A stretch of DNA of 64,000 nt from Actinomycetota bacterium (GCA_020161315.1 JAIUOH010000013.1:1-64000), one strand, 5' to 3'. Shown: positions 35,693 to 43,911, counted from the first letter of the stretch. Notes: generated by a model not told the origin, from the sequence alone. Translations and numbers: made by a program.

Positions 35693-36421
35693 ATGAGGGA
35701 GCCGTCGGTATCACCTGAGAGTGAGACCGGCGGCTTTCTTGCACCCTTCGGGGTGTTTGTTGAGCCCGAGCTGTTGCAGCTCGCGCTCACTCATCGTTCA
35801 TGGGCATACGAAAACGGCGGGTCACCGCATAACGAGCGTCTTGAGTTTCTCGGCGACTCGATTCTGGGTCAGGCCGTCACGGTGAAGCTCTTTGTAGAGC
35901 ACCCCGATCTCTCTGAGGGTGAGCTATCGCGCAGGCGTGCTGCGCTCGTATCGAGCGTTGCCCTCGCTGAGGTTGCGCGAGGTATCGGGGTCGGGAATCA
36001 GCTGCTGCTTGGCGTTGGCGAAGAGCGGAGCGGCGGGCGCGAGAAAGAATCGCTGCTCGCGGACGCGGTAGAGGCGATTATTGGCGCGGTCTACCTGTCG
36101 AATGACCCGCAGGTTGCCGCCACATTCGTGCTGCAGCTTATCGAGCCGCTGCTTGCAGACCCCGAGCGGTTTACGCTCTCACTCGACCCAAAGACCACCG
36201 TGCAAGAAGAGGCTGACGCTCGCGGCATCGCCCGCCCGGCGTACGACATTGTGGGGTCTGGCCCAGATCACGACCGTCGTTTTCATGCGGCTGTCGAGCT
36301 CGATGGCATACGCGGTAAGGGCACGGGCATCAGCAAGAAGGCCGCTGAGATTGCTGCGGCTCGTGAGCTGGTCGCCCAGCTGCGCAACCAGGGCAAACTG
36401 AAGCACCGCAAGAGTAGGTAA
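35693..36421 (+). CDS. rnc: Ribonuclease III
   Basis: The 242-residue endonuclease cleaves double-stranded RNA in rRNA maturation and mRNA decay. The catalytic signature is NERLEFLGDSILG (about 46-58) with ESLLADAVEAIIGAVYL giving the second Asp/Glu pair; a dsRNA-binding domain fills about 165-235. I chose ATG 35693, as the 14 upstream codons from TTG 35651 show no conservation. Only 1 bp separates its stop from mutM. Confidence 0.94.
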   Translation: MREPSVSPESETGGFLAPFGVFVEPELLQLALTHRSWAYENGGSPHNERLEFLGDSILGQAVTVKLFVEHPDLSEGELSRRRAALVSSVALAEVARGIGVGNQLLLGVGEERSGGREKESLLADAVEAIIGAVYLSNDPQVAATFVLQLIEPLLADPERFTLSLDPKTTVQEEADARGIARPAYDIVGSGPDHDRRFHAAVELDGIRGKGTGISKKAAEIAAARELVAQLRNQGKLKHRKSR

Positions 36422-36422
36422 C

Positions 36423-37448
36423 ATGCCCGAACTGCCCGAAGTTGAGGTGGTGCGTCGCGGTCTTGCGCCGGCATTGACCGGTGCTCGCGTGGTCAGTATT
36501 TCGGTCGAGGATCCGCGCGCGCTGAAACGGCACATCCCACATGGCGGCGATGATGGTCTCGGTGGGCACGGTGTGACGATGAGCGCTGAAGCCGGGGCGT
36601 TGCGCGCTGCCGACTTCGAACGACGCCTTACCGGAGCTGTGCTCGGTGCACCCGCGCGGCGCGGCAAGTTCTTGTGGGTGCCCATCGTCCCGTTCCCTGA
36701 GCCTGCTCCTCCGTTCCCTGAGCCTGTCGAGGGGAGCGGCACCTGGTCCCGGCAAGCTCGACCGGCGTTCGCCCTGCTCGCCCACCTCGGCATGAGCGGC
36801 CAGATGCTGTTGCGGGCACACGAGGCGCCAGACGATAGGCATGTGCGAGTGCGGCTCTGGCTCGAACACCCCGAGCACGGGGAACTTCGCCTCGACTTCG
36901 CAGATCAGCGACTTTTCGGATCCCTCGCGATCGACAACCTTGTGCCAACGGCAGACGGTGCTGCAGCCGGGCTCGGAACCGAACTCGCACTGATGCCGGG
37001 ACAGGCAACGCATATTGCGCGTGATCCTCTTGACCCTGCGTTTGATGACGCGGCGTTTGTGGCGGGTCTTCGTCGACGTAAGACTGCAGTGAAGAGTGCG
37101 CTGCTCGATCAGGCCCTTTTGAGTGGTGTCGGCAATATCTACGCCGACGAGGCGCTGTGGCGGGTGAGACTGCACCCCGAGACGGCGGGCGCTTCGGTGA
37201 GTGCGCGTAAGGCTGTGGAGTTGCTGGCACGAGTGCGCGAGGTGTTTGCGCAGGCACTCGTCGAAGGCGGCACGAGCTTTGACGAGCAGTACGTGAATGT
37301 GAACGGTGAGGCGGGGTACTTTGCGCACTCGTTGCACGCCTACGGGCGCACGGGGGAGCAATGCCACCGCTGCGGCACTGCGGTCAAGCGCATCCCGTTT
37401 GCTGGGCGCTCATCGCACTTCTGCCCGAGGTGTCAGCGCAAGCGCTGA
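36423..37448 (+). CDS. mutM: Formamidopyrimidine-DNA glycosylase, with in-frame repeat insertion
   Basis: The 341-residue base-excision repair enzyme removes 8-oxoguanine and cleaves the strand. It has catalytic P2-E3 (MPELPEVEVVRRG), the active-site Lys in ARRGKFLWVP, and the zinc finger CHRCGT...FCPRC at the C-terminus. Just after FLWVP, about residues 90-110 read VPFPEPAPPFPEPVEGS, which is not part of the family and derives from the dispersed repeat at 36690-36736. The protein is longer than usual for this reason and by an N-terminal loop near 35-55. The catalytic parts are intact. Confidence 0.95.
   Translation: MPELPEVEVVRRGLAPALTGARVVSISVEDPRALKRHIPHGGDDGLGGHGVTMSAEAGALRAADFERRLTGAVLGAPARRGKFLWVPIVPFPEPAPPFPEPVEGSGTWSRQARPAFALLAHLGMSGQMLLRAHEAPDDRHVRVRLWLEHPEHGELRLDFADQRLFGSLAIDNLVPTADGAAAGLGTELALMPGQATHIARDPLDPAFDDAAFVAGLRRRKTAVKSALLDQALLSGVGNIYADEALWRVRLHPETAGASVSARKAVELLARVREVFAQALVEGGTSFDEQYVNVNGEAGYFAHSLHAYGRTGEQCHRCGTAVKRIPFAGRSSHFCPRCQRKR
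36690..36736 (+). repeat. Tandem dispersed repeat inside mutM
   Basis: CCGTTCCCTGAGCCTG occurs at 36690-36705 and again at 36711-36726, followed by TCGAGGGGAGC. The GAGCCTGTCGAGGG core is the reverse of the intergenic repeat family at 10881, 25955 and 50765. The 21-bp period keeps the reading frame. Confidence 0.8.
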
Positions 37449-37455
37449 GGGCAGC

Positions 37456-37758
37456 TTAGCCTCTGAGCGGTGAGCCAATTACGCTGAATCGATAACCACC
37501 CATCTCTCCCGAGAGTAAAGGCCTCGCCTCAGCGATTGCGGCACGCACGCTATCGAGTTGAAGGGATGCTCGGTGCGCCTCCTCCGACTCCCACAACTCT
37601 GCGATGAAGACCGTATCTGGCTCGTCATCATTGATACCCACTTCGTAGAAGAGGCAGCCTGAACGGCGCATCTCCTCGTTCGGCCTGGTGAGAATCGCGA
37701 TGAGATCATTTCGTTTACCCGGAAGCGCGCCGAGCGTGCCTACATTTGAGAAATTCAT
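37456..37758 (-). CDS. Antibiotic biosynthesis monooxygenase-like (ABM) protein
   Basis: The 100-residue protein fits the small ferredoxin-like ABM/YgiN fold: GTLGALPGKRNDLIAIL at the start, GCLFYEVGIND, and VFIAELWESEEAHRAS. Such dimeric enzymes act as quinol monooxygenases or in quinone turnover, but substrates vary widely. ATG 37758 has TAGGCT six bases upstream (minus strand, 37765-37770), so it is probably leaderless. It converges on mutM with 7 bp between stops. Confidence 0.85.
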   Translation of the reverse strand: MNFSNVGTLGALPGKRNDLIAILTRPNEEMRRSGCLFYEVGINDDEPDTVFIAELWESEEAHRASLQLDSVRAAIAEARPLLSGEMGGYRFSVIGSPLRG

Positions 37759-37764
37759 GTCTGA

Positions 37765-37770
37765 AGCCTA
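37765..37770 (-). promoter_or_regulatory. -10 hexamer of the ABM gene
   Basis: TAGGCT on the minus strand lies six bases before ATG 37758. Confidence 0.5.
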
Positions 37771-38301
37771 GTCATGATCACATGATGTCTGTGTGGCAGA
37801 TGGCCCTGCCGCACATCTTGGGCGGATGCACGGGGAGGACTCAGCAACGTCATCGCCGAGTCTGCCGACCTCGTCAGCGTTATTCGTCTTCGAGAGCGAA
37901 GCCTCCCGTTTGACCGGTGCAGAGCACCGTCCGGCCTCGACGGGCCGAGTTCAGAAAATCTTGCACGAACGGGAAGTCGCTGACGAAGTGATCGACTGAC
38001 TAGACCTCGTGATTGGTGCATCATCCATGTACTCGTCTGATTCACGGTAAGCATAAGCGCATCCCATTCGCCGGCCCCGCCTTTCCTTCGGAAGGCATTG
38101 TCCTGATCCCTCGTGCCCAGAACTCGACCTCGAATGAGAGGCGTGACCATCCTTTACGCCCGAGGCGCTTCGAGCACGGGCTTTTGCCAGCACCGCCCGG
38201 CCCACACATCATCACAAAGCGCACCTTGTAACTTAACTAGCGGTGTCGGCGGCTGAGGACACCTCAAGCCCGTAGACTCGTGAGCGGGCGGAGGGAGTCT
38301 A
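37771..38301. other. Gene-poor stretch with decayed coding remnants
   Basis: About 530 bp carry no intact gene that I can support. On the minus strand, 38042-38224 looks like the start of a P-loop kinase, and 37880-37999 is an open stretch (reading VDHFVSDFPFVQDF, then RGRTVLCTGQ and FALEDE before a TAA) that looks like a protein C-terminus but has no start. The longer frames here (for example 37755-38150 minus) have arginine- and serine-rich shadow composition. Confidence 0.5.
38042..38224 (-). pseudogene. Truncated P-loop kinase remnant
   Basis: The first about 46 residues (MRFVMMCGPGGAGKS then RLGRKGWSRLSFEVEFWARG) resemble the N-terminus of small AAA/zeta-like kinases, which keep a Walker A followed by a GW-RLS-D stretch. 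The Walker A reads GPGGAGKSP, with Pro where Thr/Ser is usual. After GIRTMP the sequence loses resemblance and ends at residue 60, whereas intact relatives have 150 or more residues. It is likely a degraded gene. Confidence 0.5.
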
Positions 38302-39438
38302 ATGGACTTGCGGTGGCTTTCGGCGCCTGCCGACGAGGTTGCTGAGGCGATGCTGCGCTACCGGCTCAGTTCACGCCCTTCTTGGGTGCCCACGAAGCGA
38401 CGAGTGCTGGTGCACGTCAACCACTGCCTGATGATCTGGTACCTCTTTGTCGTGTTGATGGTGCTCGGGGTGCGCATTGATACTCTGCAAAGCAACCGAA
38501 TCAACGCAATTGACGTCAGAGATATGGTGATTTGCGGCGCGATCTTTGCCTTGTGGGTCGTTGGCGCGGTCTGGTTGTATCGCTGGTCAAAGCAACCGCC
38601 CTCGTCGCAGGCGAAGGTTCGTGAGGCTCGACAGGTGCTCACCGCGCTTGCAAACGGTTTCGAGTCGTCGCCTTGTCGTGGCGCATCCTTCGCTGCATTG
38701 ATCACGGGCGAAGAGCATCTACGCAGCTACCCTCGATTCGTCGCCGATGGCATCGAATTTGGCAACCTGGGCTACCGCACGAATGCGCGGTCGGGCACCT
38801 GGCATTATCTCGCTGTGCAGTTGCCCGCACCGGTACCGCACATGCTGCTTGACTCTGCTGCGAGCAGAGGGTTCGCAAAGCTTATGCCGGTGCAACTGCG
38901 AGCGCATCAAGACCTCTCGCTTGAGGGTGACTTCGATCGCTGGTTTCGCGCGTACGCACCCGGGGGCTATGGTCGTGACGCGCGCTACCTGCTCACACCG
39001 GACGTCATGGATGCGCTGGTCGATTGTGCCCACGCGTTTAGCGTTGAGATGCGCGACAGCCGAGTGGTGTTCTGTGCGCCCGAGGCGGCCGACTTCTCGC
39101 ATGAGGAGCCATGGATCAAGATTGAGCAGCTCGTTGATGAAGTCGTGGAAACGCTCGCACGCAATGCTTCCCGCTATCGCGACCACCGCATTGAAGAGCA
39201 GAATGTTTCGCCCACGATGGAGAGCATCCGAGTCGCGATCGAGTCTCCGGGTGAGCGATGGATCGAACCGACCCCGCGCATAGCGCGCGACGGAACGAGG
39301 TTGCGTCTCATAGATCGACGCACGGGGCTCTGGCTGGCCTTCGGAGCGGTCGGTTGGGTGGCGACGCTCGCGTTTCTCTACGCGGTGCCGACAATCTTCG
39401 CGTTCGCTGGATTCATGTCGATCGCCGATGGCAGATGA
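38302..39438 (+). CDS. Hypothetical membrane protein with three helices
   Basis: I do not recognise this 378-residue protein with certainty. Two membrane helices at about 42-62 and 74-95 and one at about 345-370 flank a 240-residue cytoplasmic domain. That domain has a beta-rich part (FVADGIEFGNLGYR, TWHYLAVQLPAP) and a LTPDVMDALVDCAHAFSVEMRDSRVVFCAP segment, a layout resembling DUF3137-type proteins. ATG 38302 has GGAGGGAG upstream. It may form a unit with the small membrane protein that follows. Confidence 0.72.
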   Translation: MDLRWLSAPADEVAEAMLRYRLSSRPSWVPTKRRVLVHVNHCLMIWYLFVVLMVLGVRIDTLQSNRINAIDVRDMVICGAIFALWVVGAVWLYRWSKQPPSSQAKVREARQVLTALANGFESSPCRGASFAALITGEEHLRSYPRFVADGIEFGNLGYRTNARSGTWHYLAVQLPAPVPHMLLDSAASRGFAKLMPVQLRAHQDLSLEGDFDRWFRAYAPGGYGRDARYLLTPDVMDALVDCAHAFSVEMRDSRVVFCAPEAADFSHEEPWIKIEQLVDEVVETLARNASRYRDHRIEEQNVSPTMESIRVAIESPGERWIEPTPRIARDGTRLRLIDRRTGLWLAFGAVGWVATLAFLYAVPTIFAFAGFMSIADGR

Positions 39439-39455
39439 AGGGCAAGCCCTGAAGA

Positions 39456-39461
39456 TAGGCT
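39456..39461 (+). promoter_or_regulatory. -10 hexamer of the four-helix membrane protein gene
   Basis: TAGGCT is six bases before ATG 39468. Confidence 0.5.
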
Positions 39462-39467
39462 GAGCGC

Positions 39468-39842
39468 ATGGCTGCGGTTCTCTTCACGATTCTGATCGCG
39501 CTGCTCGCTGCGTTTCAATTGGCGCTGGCCGCTGGCGCGCCGCTCGGCAGCTTCGCCTGGGGTGGAGCATACCCGGGCAAGTTGCCCCTGGCGCGTCGCG
39601 TTGGTTCGGTCGTCTCAGTGGTGCTCTATGCGTTCTTCGCGGTGGTTGTGCTCGATAGAAGTGGCGTCACTCAGCTGCTTCCTGAAGGGTTCTCGCGCGT
39701 TGGCATTTGGGTCGTGTTCGGTATTCTCGTGCTCAGCACAGTCGGGAACCTCTTCTCGAGGTCTTTGCAAGAGAGGATCGCCATGACCCCGACCGCCGCG
39801 CTGCTTTCGGTGCTCGCGCTCGTCGTGGCGCTGCAGCCGTGA
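39468..39842 (+). CDS. Small four-helix membrane protein
   Basis: The 124-residue protein is nearly all membrane: helices at about 3-24, 43-63, 75-95 and 103-122, with a loop containing FAWGGAYPGKLP between the first two. The family is common in actinobacteria and Firmicutes but has no known function. It has its own leaderless-type promoter hexamer. The next gene begins 13 bp downstream. Confidence 0.75.
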   Translation: MAAVLFTILIALLAAFQLALAAGAPLGSFAWGGAYPGKLPLARRVGSVVSVVLYAFFAVVVLDRSGVTQLLPEGFSRVGIWVVFGILVLSTVGNLFSRSLQERIAMTPTAALLSVLALVVALQP

Positions 39843-39855
39843 TGTAATTGCTGGG

Positions 39856-40431
39856 TTGCTGGATGCATTTGGAAATAGCGGGGGCCCTGAATTGAGAGTC
39901 GTGGTCTCAGGCACGCACGGCAGCGGAAAGAGCACACTGATCGGCGACTTCGTGGGACAACACCCCACCTGGCAGGTGCTGCCAGACCCCTACGAATACA
40001 TCGATGGGGCAGACGAGATGCCCGACGCGACCGTGTTCTTTCAGCAGCTGCGCATCACCGCTCACCGACAGCTTGAGCCGTCGAAGGGCTCCTCAATTGC
40101 AGAGCGTGGGCCGGTCGATTTTCTCGCCTACCTGCAGGCGCTCGAGACCCTGGGGCGCCCGGGGCGCGCCGATGACCTGCTCGAGCGCGGGTGGGTGATC
40201 GCGAGTCACGCAATGGTGGGGGTTGATCTGCTTGTGCTGTTGCCACTCACCGAGAATGACAAGATCGAGCTGAGCGAAGACGAAGACCTCGAACTGCGCG
40301 AGGCGATGAACCTCGCTCTGCTCGAACTGGCAGACGATCCCGGCCTCGTAGGTGAGGCGCGAGTGCTCGAACTTGCAGGCAATCGAAAGCATCGACTGGC
40401 GCAGTTAGAGAGAGCGATCGATGGTTGCTGA
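39856..40431 (+). CDS. AAA_28-type P-loop ATPase/kinase
   Basis: The 191-residue protein has Walker A SGTHGSGKSTLI (about 18-29) and an overall plan like NadR-kinase or AAA_28 small-molecule kinases: DPYEYID after the P-loop, FFQQLRITAHRQ, ERGPVDFLAYLQAL, and LLVLLPLTENDKIELSEDEDLELREAMN with the lid-like region. A phosphorylation substrate cannot be named. The start is uncertain: TTG 39856 or TTG 39892, the latter behind a GGGGG site. Its end overlaps the MepB gene by 11 bp. Confidence 0.75.
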   Translation: MLDAFGNSGGPELRVVVSGTHGSGKSTLIGDFVGQHPTWQVLPDPYEYIDGADEMPDATVFFQQLRITAHRQLEPSKGSSIAERGPVDFLAYLQALETLGRPGRADDLLERGWVIASHAMVGVDLLVLLPLTENDKIELSEDEDLELREAMNLALLELADDPGLVGEARVLELAGNRKHRLAQLERAIDGC

Positions 40432-40906
40432 CGCCAGAAAGCGCGAGTTTGCTGCGTTCGAGCGCTTTACCGAAATAGTTGGCGATCGCTTCGGAGCGCT
40501 TGGGCAACCAGCACCGGAAGAGCAGAACGGTGATTACGAAGCCGGCTTGACAACGATTGGCTCCGAAAGCTGGCGACTTCGCACGGCGCGCGTGACGCCC
40601 AAGAAGCCCGGTGCCTTCGTCGCGATGTGGCGTCGCGATGAGCGGGGTGAAACCCGCCCTTTCGACGACGATGAGGCGGTCGCCGGCCTGCTGCTCTTTG
40701 TGCAAGACGGCGAGAAGTTCGGAGTCTTTCGCTTCACCGCAGATCACCTCGAGAGCCTGGGTATCACCAGTTCATCGAGGCGCTCTGGCAAGCGAGGCTT
40801 TCGTGCCTACCCAAGCTGGAGCACCGGCCTCAACCCCCAGGCAACGCGAACGCAGCGACAGCAAGCTGAGGCGTTCACTGACCTGTCCGCTGAGTTGCAG
40901 GTGTAG
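40421..40906 (+). CDS. MepB family protein
   Basis: The 161-residue protein matches the MepB family: RLRTARVTPKKPGAFVAMWRRD (about 51-72), DDEAVAGLLLFVQDGEKFGVFRF and the C-terminal GKRGFRAYPSW. In Staphylococcus, mepB is encoded with the MepA efflux pump, but its biochemical function is unknown and the family fold suggests nucleic-acid or nuclease-like contacts. ATG 40421 overlaps the preceding kinase gene, so translation is coupled. The 3' end overlaps the converging gene by 32 bp. Confidence 0.85.
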   Translation: MVADARKREFAAFERFTEIVGDRFGALGQPAPEEQNGDYEAGLTTIGSESWRLRTARVTPKKPGAFVAMWRRDERGETRPFDDDEAVAGLLLFVQDGEKFGVFRFTADHLESLGITSSSRRSGKRGFRAYPSWSTGLNPQATRTQRQQAEAFTDLSAELQV

Positions 40907-41399
40907 CCCCGGGCTCCGGTCGCTGGCGAGAGCTTGCAGAGAACCTCAACAGTGCAAGCACAAACGCCACGAGGGTGAGCACTGCAGCAGCACCGCTCAC
41001 CAAGTACAACGGCAGCGCGAGCGCAAACGCGGCCCCAGCGTTCCAGTCGAAGAACGTGTCGCCCACCGAGTTGAGGTTGCCAAAGCTTGCAAAGAAGTAC
41101 GCCGGCGCACCGAATGCGATGATCGCAGCCCAGAACGCCAGCCCGGCCCATGTAGACAGAGCGAAGTGGCGGCTGCGCATCAGGTACGCCCAGGCGATGG
41201 CAAGCAGGGCTCCAAACACGGCAAACAGCACACCCGCTATGGCGGAGTAGGGCTGATCGGCCCGCTCCATCGCTGCAACTGTCTCGTCTAAGGGCAGGCC
41301 GCTCGCGGCGGCCACTGCCCAATCGTTGATGAGAAGTGCACCCCACACCACGAAGAGCACGATCGCGGCCGCGCCCACCAACACTGCTGTGGCTCGCAT
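40875..41399 (-). CDS. Hypothetical four-helix membrane protein
   Basis: The 174-residue protein has four membrane helices (about 5-27, 51-74, 85-107, 125-150) and a short cytoplasmic tail rich in Arg, Pro and Thr. No family was recognised. ATG 41399 has TAGCCT exactly six bases upstream, a likely leaderless promoter, divergent from that of the SAP-domain gene. The region has normal codon composition. Confidence 0.72.
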   Translation of the reverse strand: MRATAVLVGAAAIVLFVVWGALLINDWAVAAASGLPLDETVAAMERADQPYSAIAGVLFAVFGALLAIAWAYLMRSRHFALSTWAGLAFWAAIIAFGAPAYFFASFGNLNSVGDTFFDWNAGAAFALALPLYLVSGAAAVLTLVAFVLALLRFSASSRQRPEPGATPATQRTGQ

Positions 41400-41405
41400 G
41401 GCCTC

Positions 41406-41466
41406 AGGCTACCAGCAGAGGTTTGCGTCTCGGCGAGAGGTGATCCTCGTCGCAAATTGCTAGGGT
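41406..41466. promoter_or_regulatory. Divergent leaderless promoters
   Basis: TAGCCT (minus strand, 41406-41411) is six bases before ATG 41399, and TAGGGT (plus strand, 41461-41466) is six bases before GTG 41473. Confidence 0.5.
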
Positions 41467-41472
41467 TGCCTC

Positions 41473-42036
41473 GTGAATGCCGACAGCGCCGCCCGCCCAG
41501 ATCTCACCGCAGACCTCGCCGAGGCCGAGTTTGTGCGCTGGTACTGGTTGAAAGACGAACTCGCATCGTTCGCTCGGCAACTTGGCATTCGCGCGACGGG
41601 TGGCAAAGAAATTTTGGCTGCGAGGATCGCGGCCGCCCTCGCGGGGCGCGAGTTTGTTGAGCCCGCCGCGCCGTCTCGGGTGGGTGGGGCGCAGCTCTCT
41701 GGCGAGCTCTCGGCTGCGACCGTGATTCCGATCGGGCAGCGATCGAGCCAAGTGGTGCGTGCGTGGATGGCACAGCAGATCGGTGCCGGGTTTCACTTTG
41801 ACGCCGCAATGCGAGGGTTCTTTGCCTCGTCTGACGGTACAAAGACGATGCAAGACGCCGTCGAGCACTGGCACGCGACGCGCAGCGGCGACCCGAAGAG
41901 CATCGACGGGCAGTTCGAGTACAACCGATTCACTAGAGCCTGGTACGCGGCGTACCCCGAGGGCTCACGCGAAGAGTTGCTCGCGGCCTGGCGCGACTAC
42001 CGCAGCCGACCCATCGAGGAACGCGGGCGAGCCTGA
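41473..42036 (+). CDS. SAP / DUF6434 domain protein
   Basis: The 187-residue protein starts with a SAP-like helix-extended-loop-helix (about 18-57: WYWLKDELASFARQLGI then GGKEILAARIAAAL), a putative nucleic-acid-binding element, and continues into a DUF6434-like domain with GFHFDAAMRGFFASS, TMQDAVEHWHATR and the conserved FEYNRFTRAWYAAYP. Such proteins are widespread but uncharacterised. GTG 41473 is preceded by TAGGGT at six bases and has no Shine-Dalgarno. Confidence 0.85.
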   Translation: MNADSAARPDLTADLAEAEFVRWYWLKDELASFARQLGIRATGGKEILAARIAAALAGREFVEPAAPSRVGGAQLSGELSAATVIPIGQRSSQVVRAWMAQQIGAGFHFDAAMRGFFASSDGTKTMQDAVEHWHATRSGDPKSIDGQFEYNRFTRAWYAAYPEGSREELLAAWRDYRSRPIEERGRA

Positions 42037-42056
42037 TCGATCTGGGTTTACCCAGA

Positions 42057-42308
42057 CTAGACCCGCGCCCCAGGATGTGACGGGTCGCCGGGGGTCGGAG
42101 CCTCGTCGGGCAGTTGCTGCTGCATCTCGCGAATCTCCATCGCGCGTGCCGCCTCAGGATGAAACACCTCGTCGAAGGTGCCGATGACGCCAGACATGGC
42201 CCGGTGTTCGCCCCGTTTCTTGCGTCGACGGTCGATGATGCAGACTCCCACCAGCAGCAGGGCAAAGGCGGCAAGCAATGCCACCGTGATCACCTCGTTC
42301 TGCGTCAT
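42057..42308 (-). CDS. Small single-helix membrane protein
   Basis: The 83-residue protein has one helix (about 5-26, VITVALLAAFALLLVGVCII) followed by RRRKKR, giving an Nout-Cin orientation, then an acidic, Glu/Pro-rich cytoplasmic tail. No family was recognised. GATAAT lies six bases before the ATG on the minus strand. It abuts the GNAT gene (4 bp), which reads the same way. Confidence 0.65.
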   Translation of the reverse strand: MTQNEVITVALLAAFALLLVGVCIIDRRRKKRGEHRAMSGVIGTFDEVFHPEAARAMEIREMQQQLPDEAPTPGDPSHPGARV

Positions 42309-42311
42309 GAC

Positions 42312-42827
42312 TCAATTATCACGGTCGACGGCAAATGCGAGGTGCGGCATCTCGACCCCGCGGTAGTGCTTTACGAAGCGCCCGCGCACGGTCATGCCGA
42401 GGCGAATCGCGACGTTCATTGAGGTAATGTTCGTGTCACGAATCTGCGCCCACACACGGTCTTCACCCAGCGCTGAGAACGCGTAGTCGCGGCAAGCAGT
42501 TGCGGCCTCGACGGCGTAGCCGTGATGCCAGTGGGCACGGTTGAAAAGGTATCCCACCTCAAGCACGTCTTCGCCCAAAATGTGTTGCACGGTCAGGCCG
42601 CACTGCCCGACCATCTCGCTGGTCTCGCGAAGCAGGACTGCCATGAATCCGTGACCCGGCGTTTCGTAGCGCTCAAGCATCCGGTCGAGCCAGGTGTCAA
42701 CCATCTCGTCATCGAACGCGCCTTCGTAGGCGACCATAGTTTCTTCGTCTTGCAGAATGGCGCGAAGCGAAGGCAGATCGTCTCTCGTCATCTCGCGAAG
42801 ATCGAGTCGATCGGTGGTGAGGCGCAT
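42312..42827 (-). CDS. GNAT acetyltransferase, RimJ/RimL type
   Basis: The 171-residue acetyltransferase has the RimJ/RimL layout: RLDLREMTRDDLPSL at the start, EVGYLFNRAHWHHGYAVEAATAC with an acetyl-CoA loop, and NITSMNVAIRLGMTVRGRF near the end. Substrate is unknown; these enzymes modify ribosomal-protein termini, antibiotics or small amines. ATG 42827 has CATAAT six bases upstream (minus strand). Confidence 0.88.
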   Translation of the reverse strand: MRLTTDRLDLREMTRDDLPSLRAILQDEETMVAYEGAFDDEMVDTWLDRMLERYETPGHGFMAVLLRETSEMVGQCGLTVQHILGEDVLEVGYLFNRAHWHHGYAVEAATACRDYAFSALGEDRVWAQIRDTNITSMNVAIRLGMTVRGRFVKHYRGVEMPHLAFAVDRDN

Positions 42828-42923
42828 GTGTCAATTATGCCGTCACCATGACAGCGGCTGCGAGGTGCAGCTTGCGACACCAAACGCTCGCAGAATGTCA
42901 GACCTGCGCGCAATACTAGAGCC

Positions 42924-43496
42924 ATGGCAATCGAGGTAAGACCGGCGACGGTATTCGAAGACGTGGCTGCGGTCATTGGGCCGAAGAAGCCGACCTCGAA
43001 CGTGTGCTTTTGCCTGAGCTATCGCATTGGCAGCAAAGAGAACGTTCAGTTGCGCGAACCCGATCGCTCGGCCCGGGTGCGTGAGCTGTGCCAGCAAGAC
43101 CCGCCTCCGGGTGTGCTCGCCTATCTAGACGGCACCCCGGTCGGCTGGGCCGCGGTGCATCCGCGCCGTGAGACGAGCTTCGCTCGCAATCGACTGATCC
43201 CACACGTTGACGATATTGATGTGTGGTCGCTCTGGTGCTTTCGCGTCAGGCCCGGCTACCGAAAGCAGGGAGTCTTGCACGCCCTTGTCGAGGGTGCGGT
43301 TGCACACGCGAGAGCGAGCGGCGCGGTGGCAATCGAGGGGTATCCGGTCGACAACAACGGCGAGAAAGTGAATCTCACGATGGCCTACGTGGGCACTCGG
43401 CAGCTTTTCGAGCGCGCGGATTTCGAAAAGGCCGCAGACACCGGATCAGTGCTCGACGGATTTCCGCGTGTGCTGATGCGGCTAGCGCTTAGCTAG
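42924..43496 (+). CDS. GNAT family acetyltransferase
   Basis: The 190-residue protein fits the GNAT fold with FCLSYRIGSKE, VLAYLDGTPVGWAAVHPR, WCFRVRPGYRKQGVLHALVEGAV (acetyl-CoA pyrophosphate loop R-x-x-G-x-x) and AVAIEGYPVD. The N-terminal CFCLSY pattern is typical of a distinct actinobacterial subgroup with unknown substrates. ATG 42924 has AATACT six bases upstream. Its end overlaps the converging VOC gene by 8 bp. Confidence 0.87.
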   Translation: MAIEVRPATVFEDVAAVIGPKKPTSNVCFCLSYRIGSKENVQLREPDRSARVRELCQQDPPPGVLAYLDGTPVGWAAVHPRRETSFARNRLIPHVDDIDVWSLWCFRVRPGYRKQGVLHALVEGAVAHARASGAVAIEGYPVDNNGEKVNLTMAYVGTRQLFERADFEKAADTGSVLDGFPRVLMRLALS

Positions 43497-43911
43497 GCGT
43501 CGACAGGGGCCCCTCACCAGCATCGTGCAGTTCTTGCTCTGAACGCAGCACGCAGAACTGATTGCCCTCGGGGTCGGCGAACACAACCCAGCCGCTGCCG
43601 GGCCCGTAGATGCCGAGGTGGTCGGAAACAAGCGTTGCCCCGAGGGCGAGCACGCGGTCGATTTCAGTGGCCTGCGTGCCGGTGCGCGGCCGCAGGTCGA
43701 AATGTATGCGCTTGGCAGGCAAGCGTTCGTCTGGCACCTCGATGAACAGCAGCCGGTGACCCGTGCCCGGGTCTTGAATCATGCATTCCTCGTGGCCGGG
43801 GGCGTTCGGGTCGCCCCCGATGTCGACGTATCCGAGCAGTCGCTTCCACCATTCCGACAGGGCGAATGCGTCGTGGCAGTCGATCGTGGTGTGCGCAATG
43901 AAGCTGGTCAT
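43489..43911 (-). CDS. VOC family protein (glyoxalase/dioxygenase fold)
   Basis: The 140-residue protein has two beta-alpha-beta-beta-beta modules typical of the VOC superfamily: HTTIDCHDAFALSEWWKRLLGY at the start, HRLLFIEVPD, RIHFDLRP and the C-terminal WVVFADPEGNQFCVLR. Metal-ligand positions His6 (HTTID), Glu and the second-module His/Glu are plausible but were not aligned. Related stand-alone VOC proteins confer drug binding or remain uncharacterised. ATG 43911 is preferred over the longer frame. Confidence 0.87.
   Translation of the reverse strand: MTSFIAHTTIDCHDAFALSEWWKRLLGYVDIGGDPNAPGHEECMIQDPGTGHRLLFIEVPDERLPAKRIHFDLRPRTGTQATEIDRVLALGATLVSDHLGIYGPGSGWVVFADPEGNQFCVLRSEQELHDAGEGPLSTPS

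Noticed and set aside
36330-37367. 345-codon open frame on the minus strand
   Set aside because: Antisense to rnc and mutM, both firmly identified.
37755-38150. 131-codon minus-strand frame as a gene
   Set aside because: Overlaps the ABM promoter, Arg/Ser/Leu-rich composition, no start signal, and the region shows decay.
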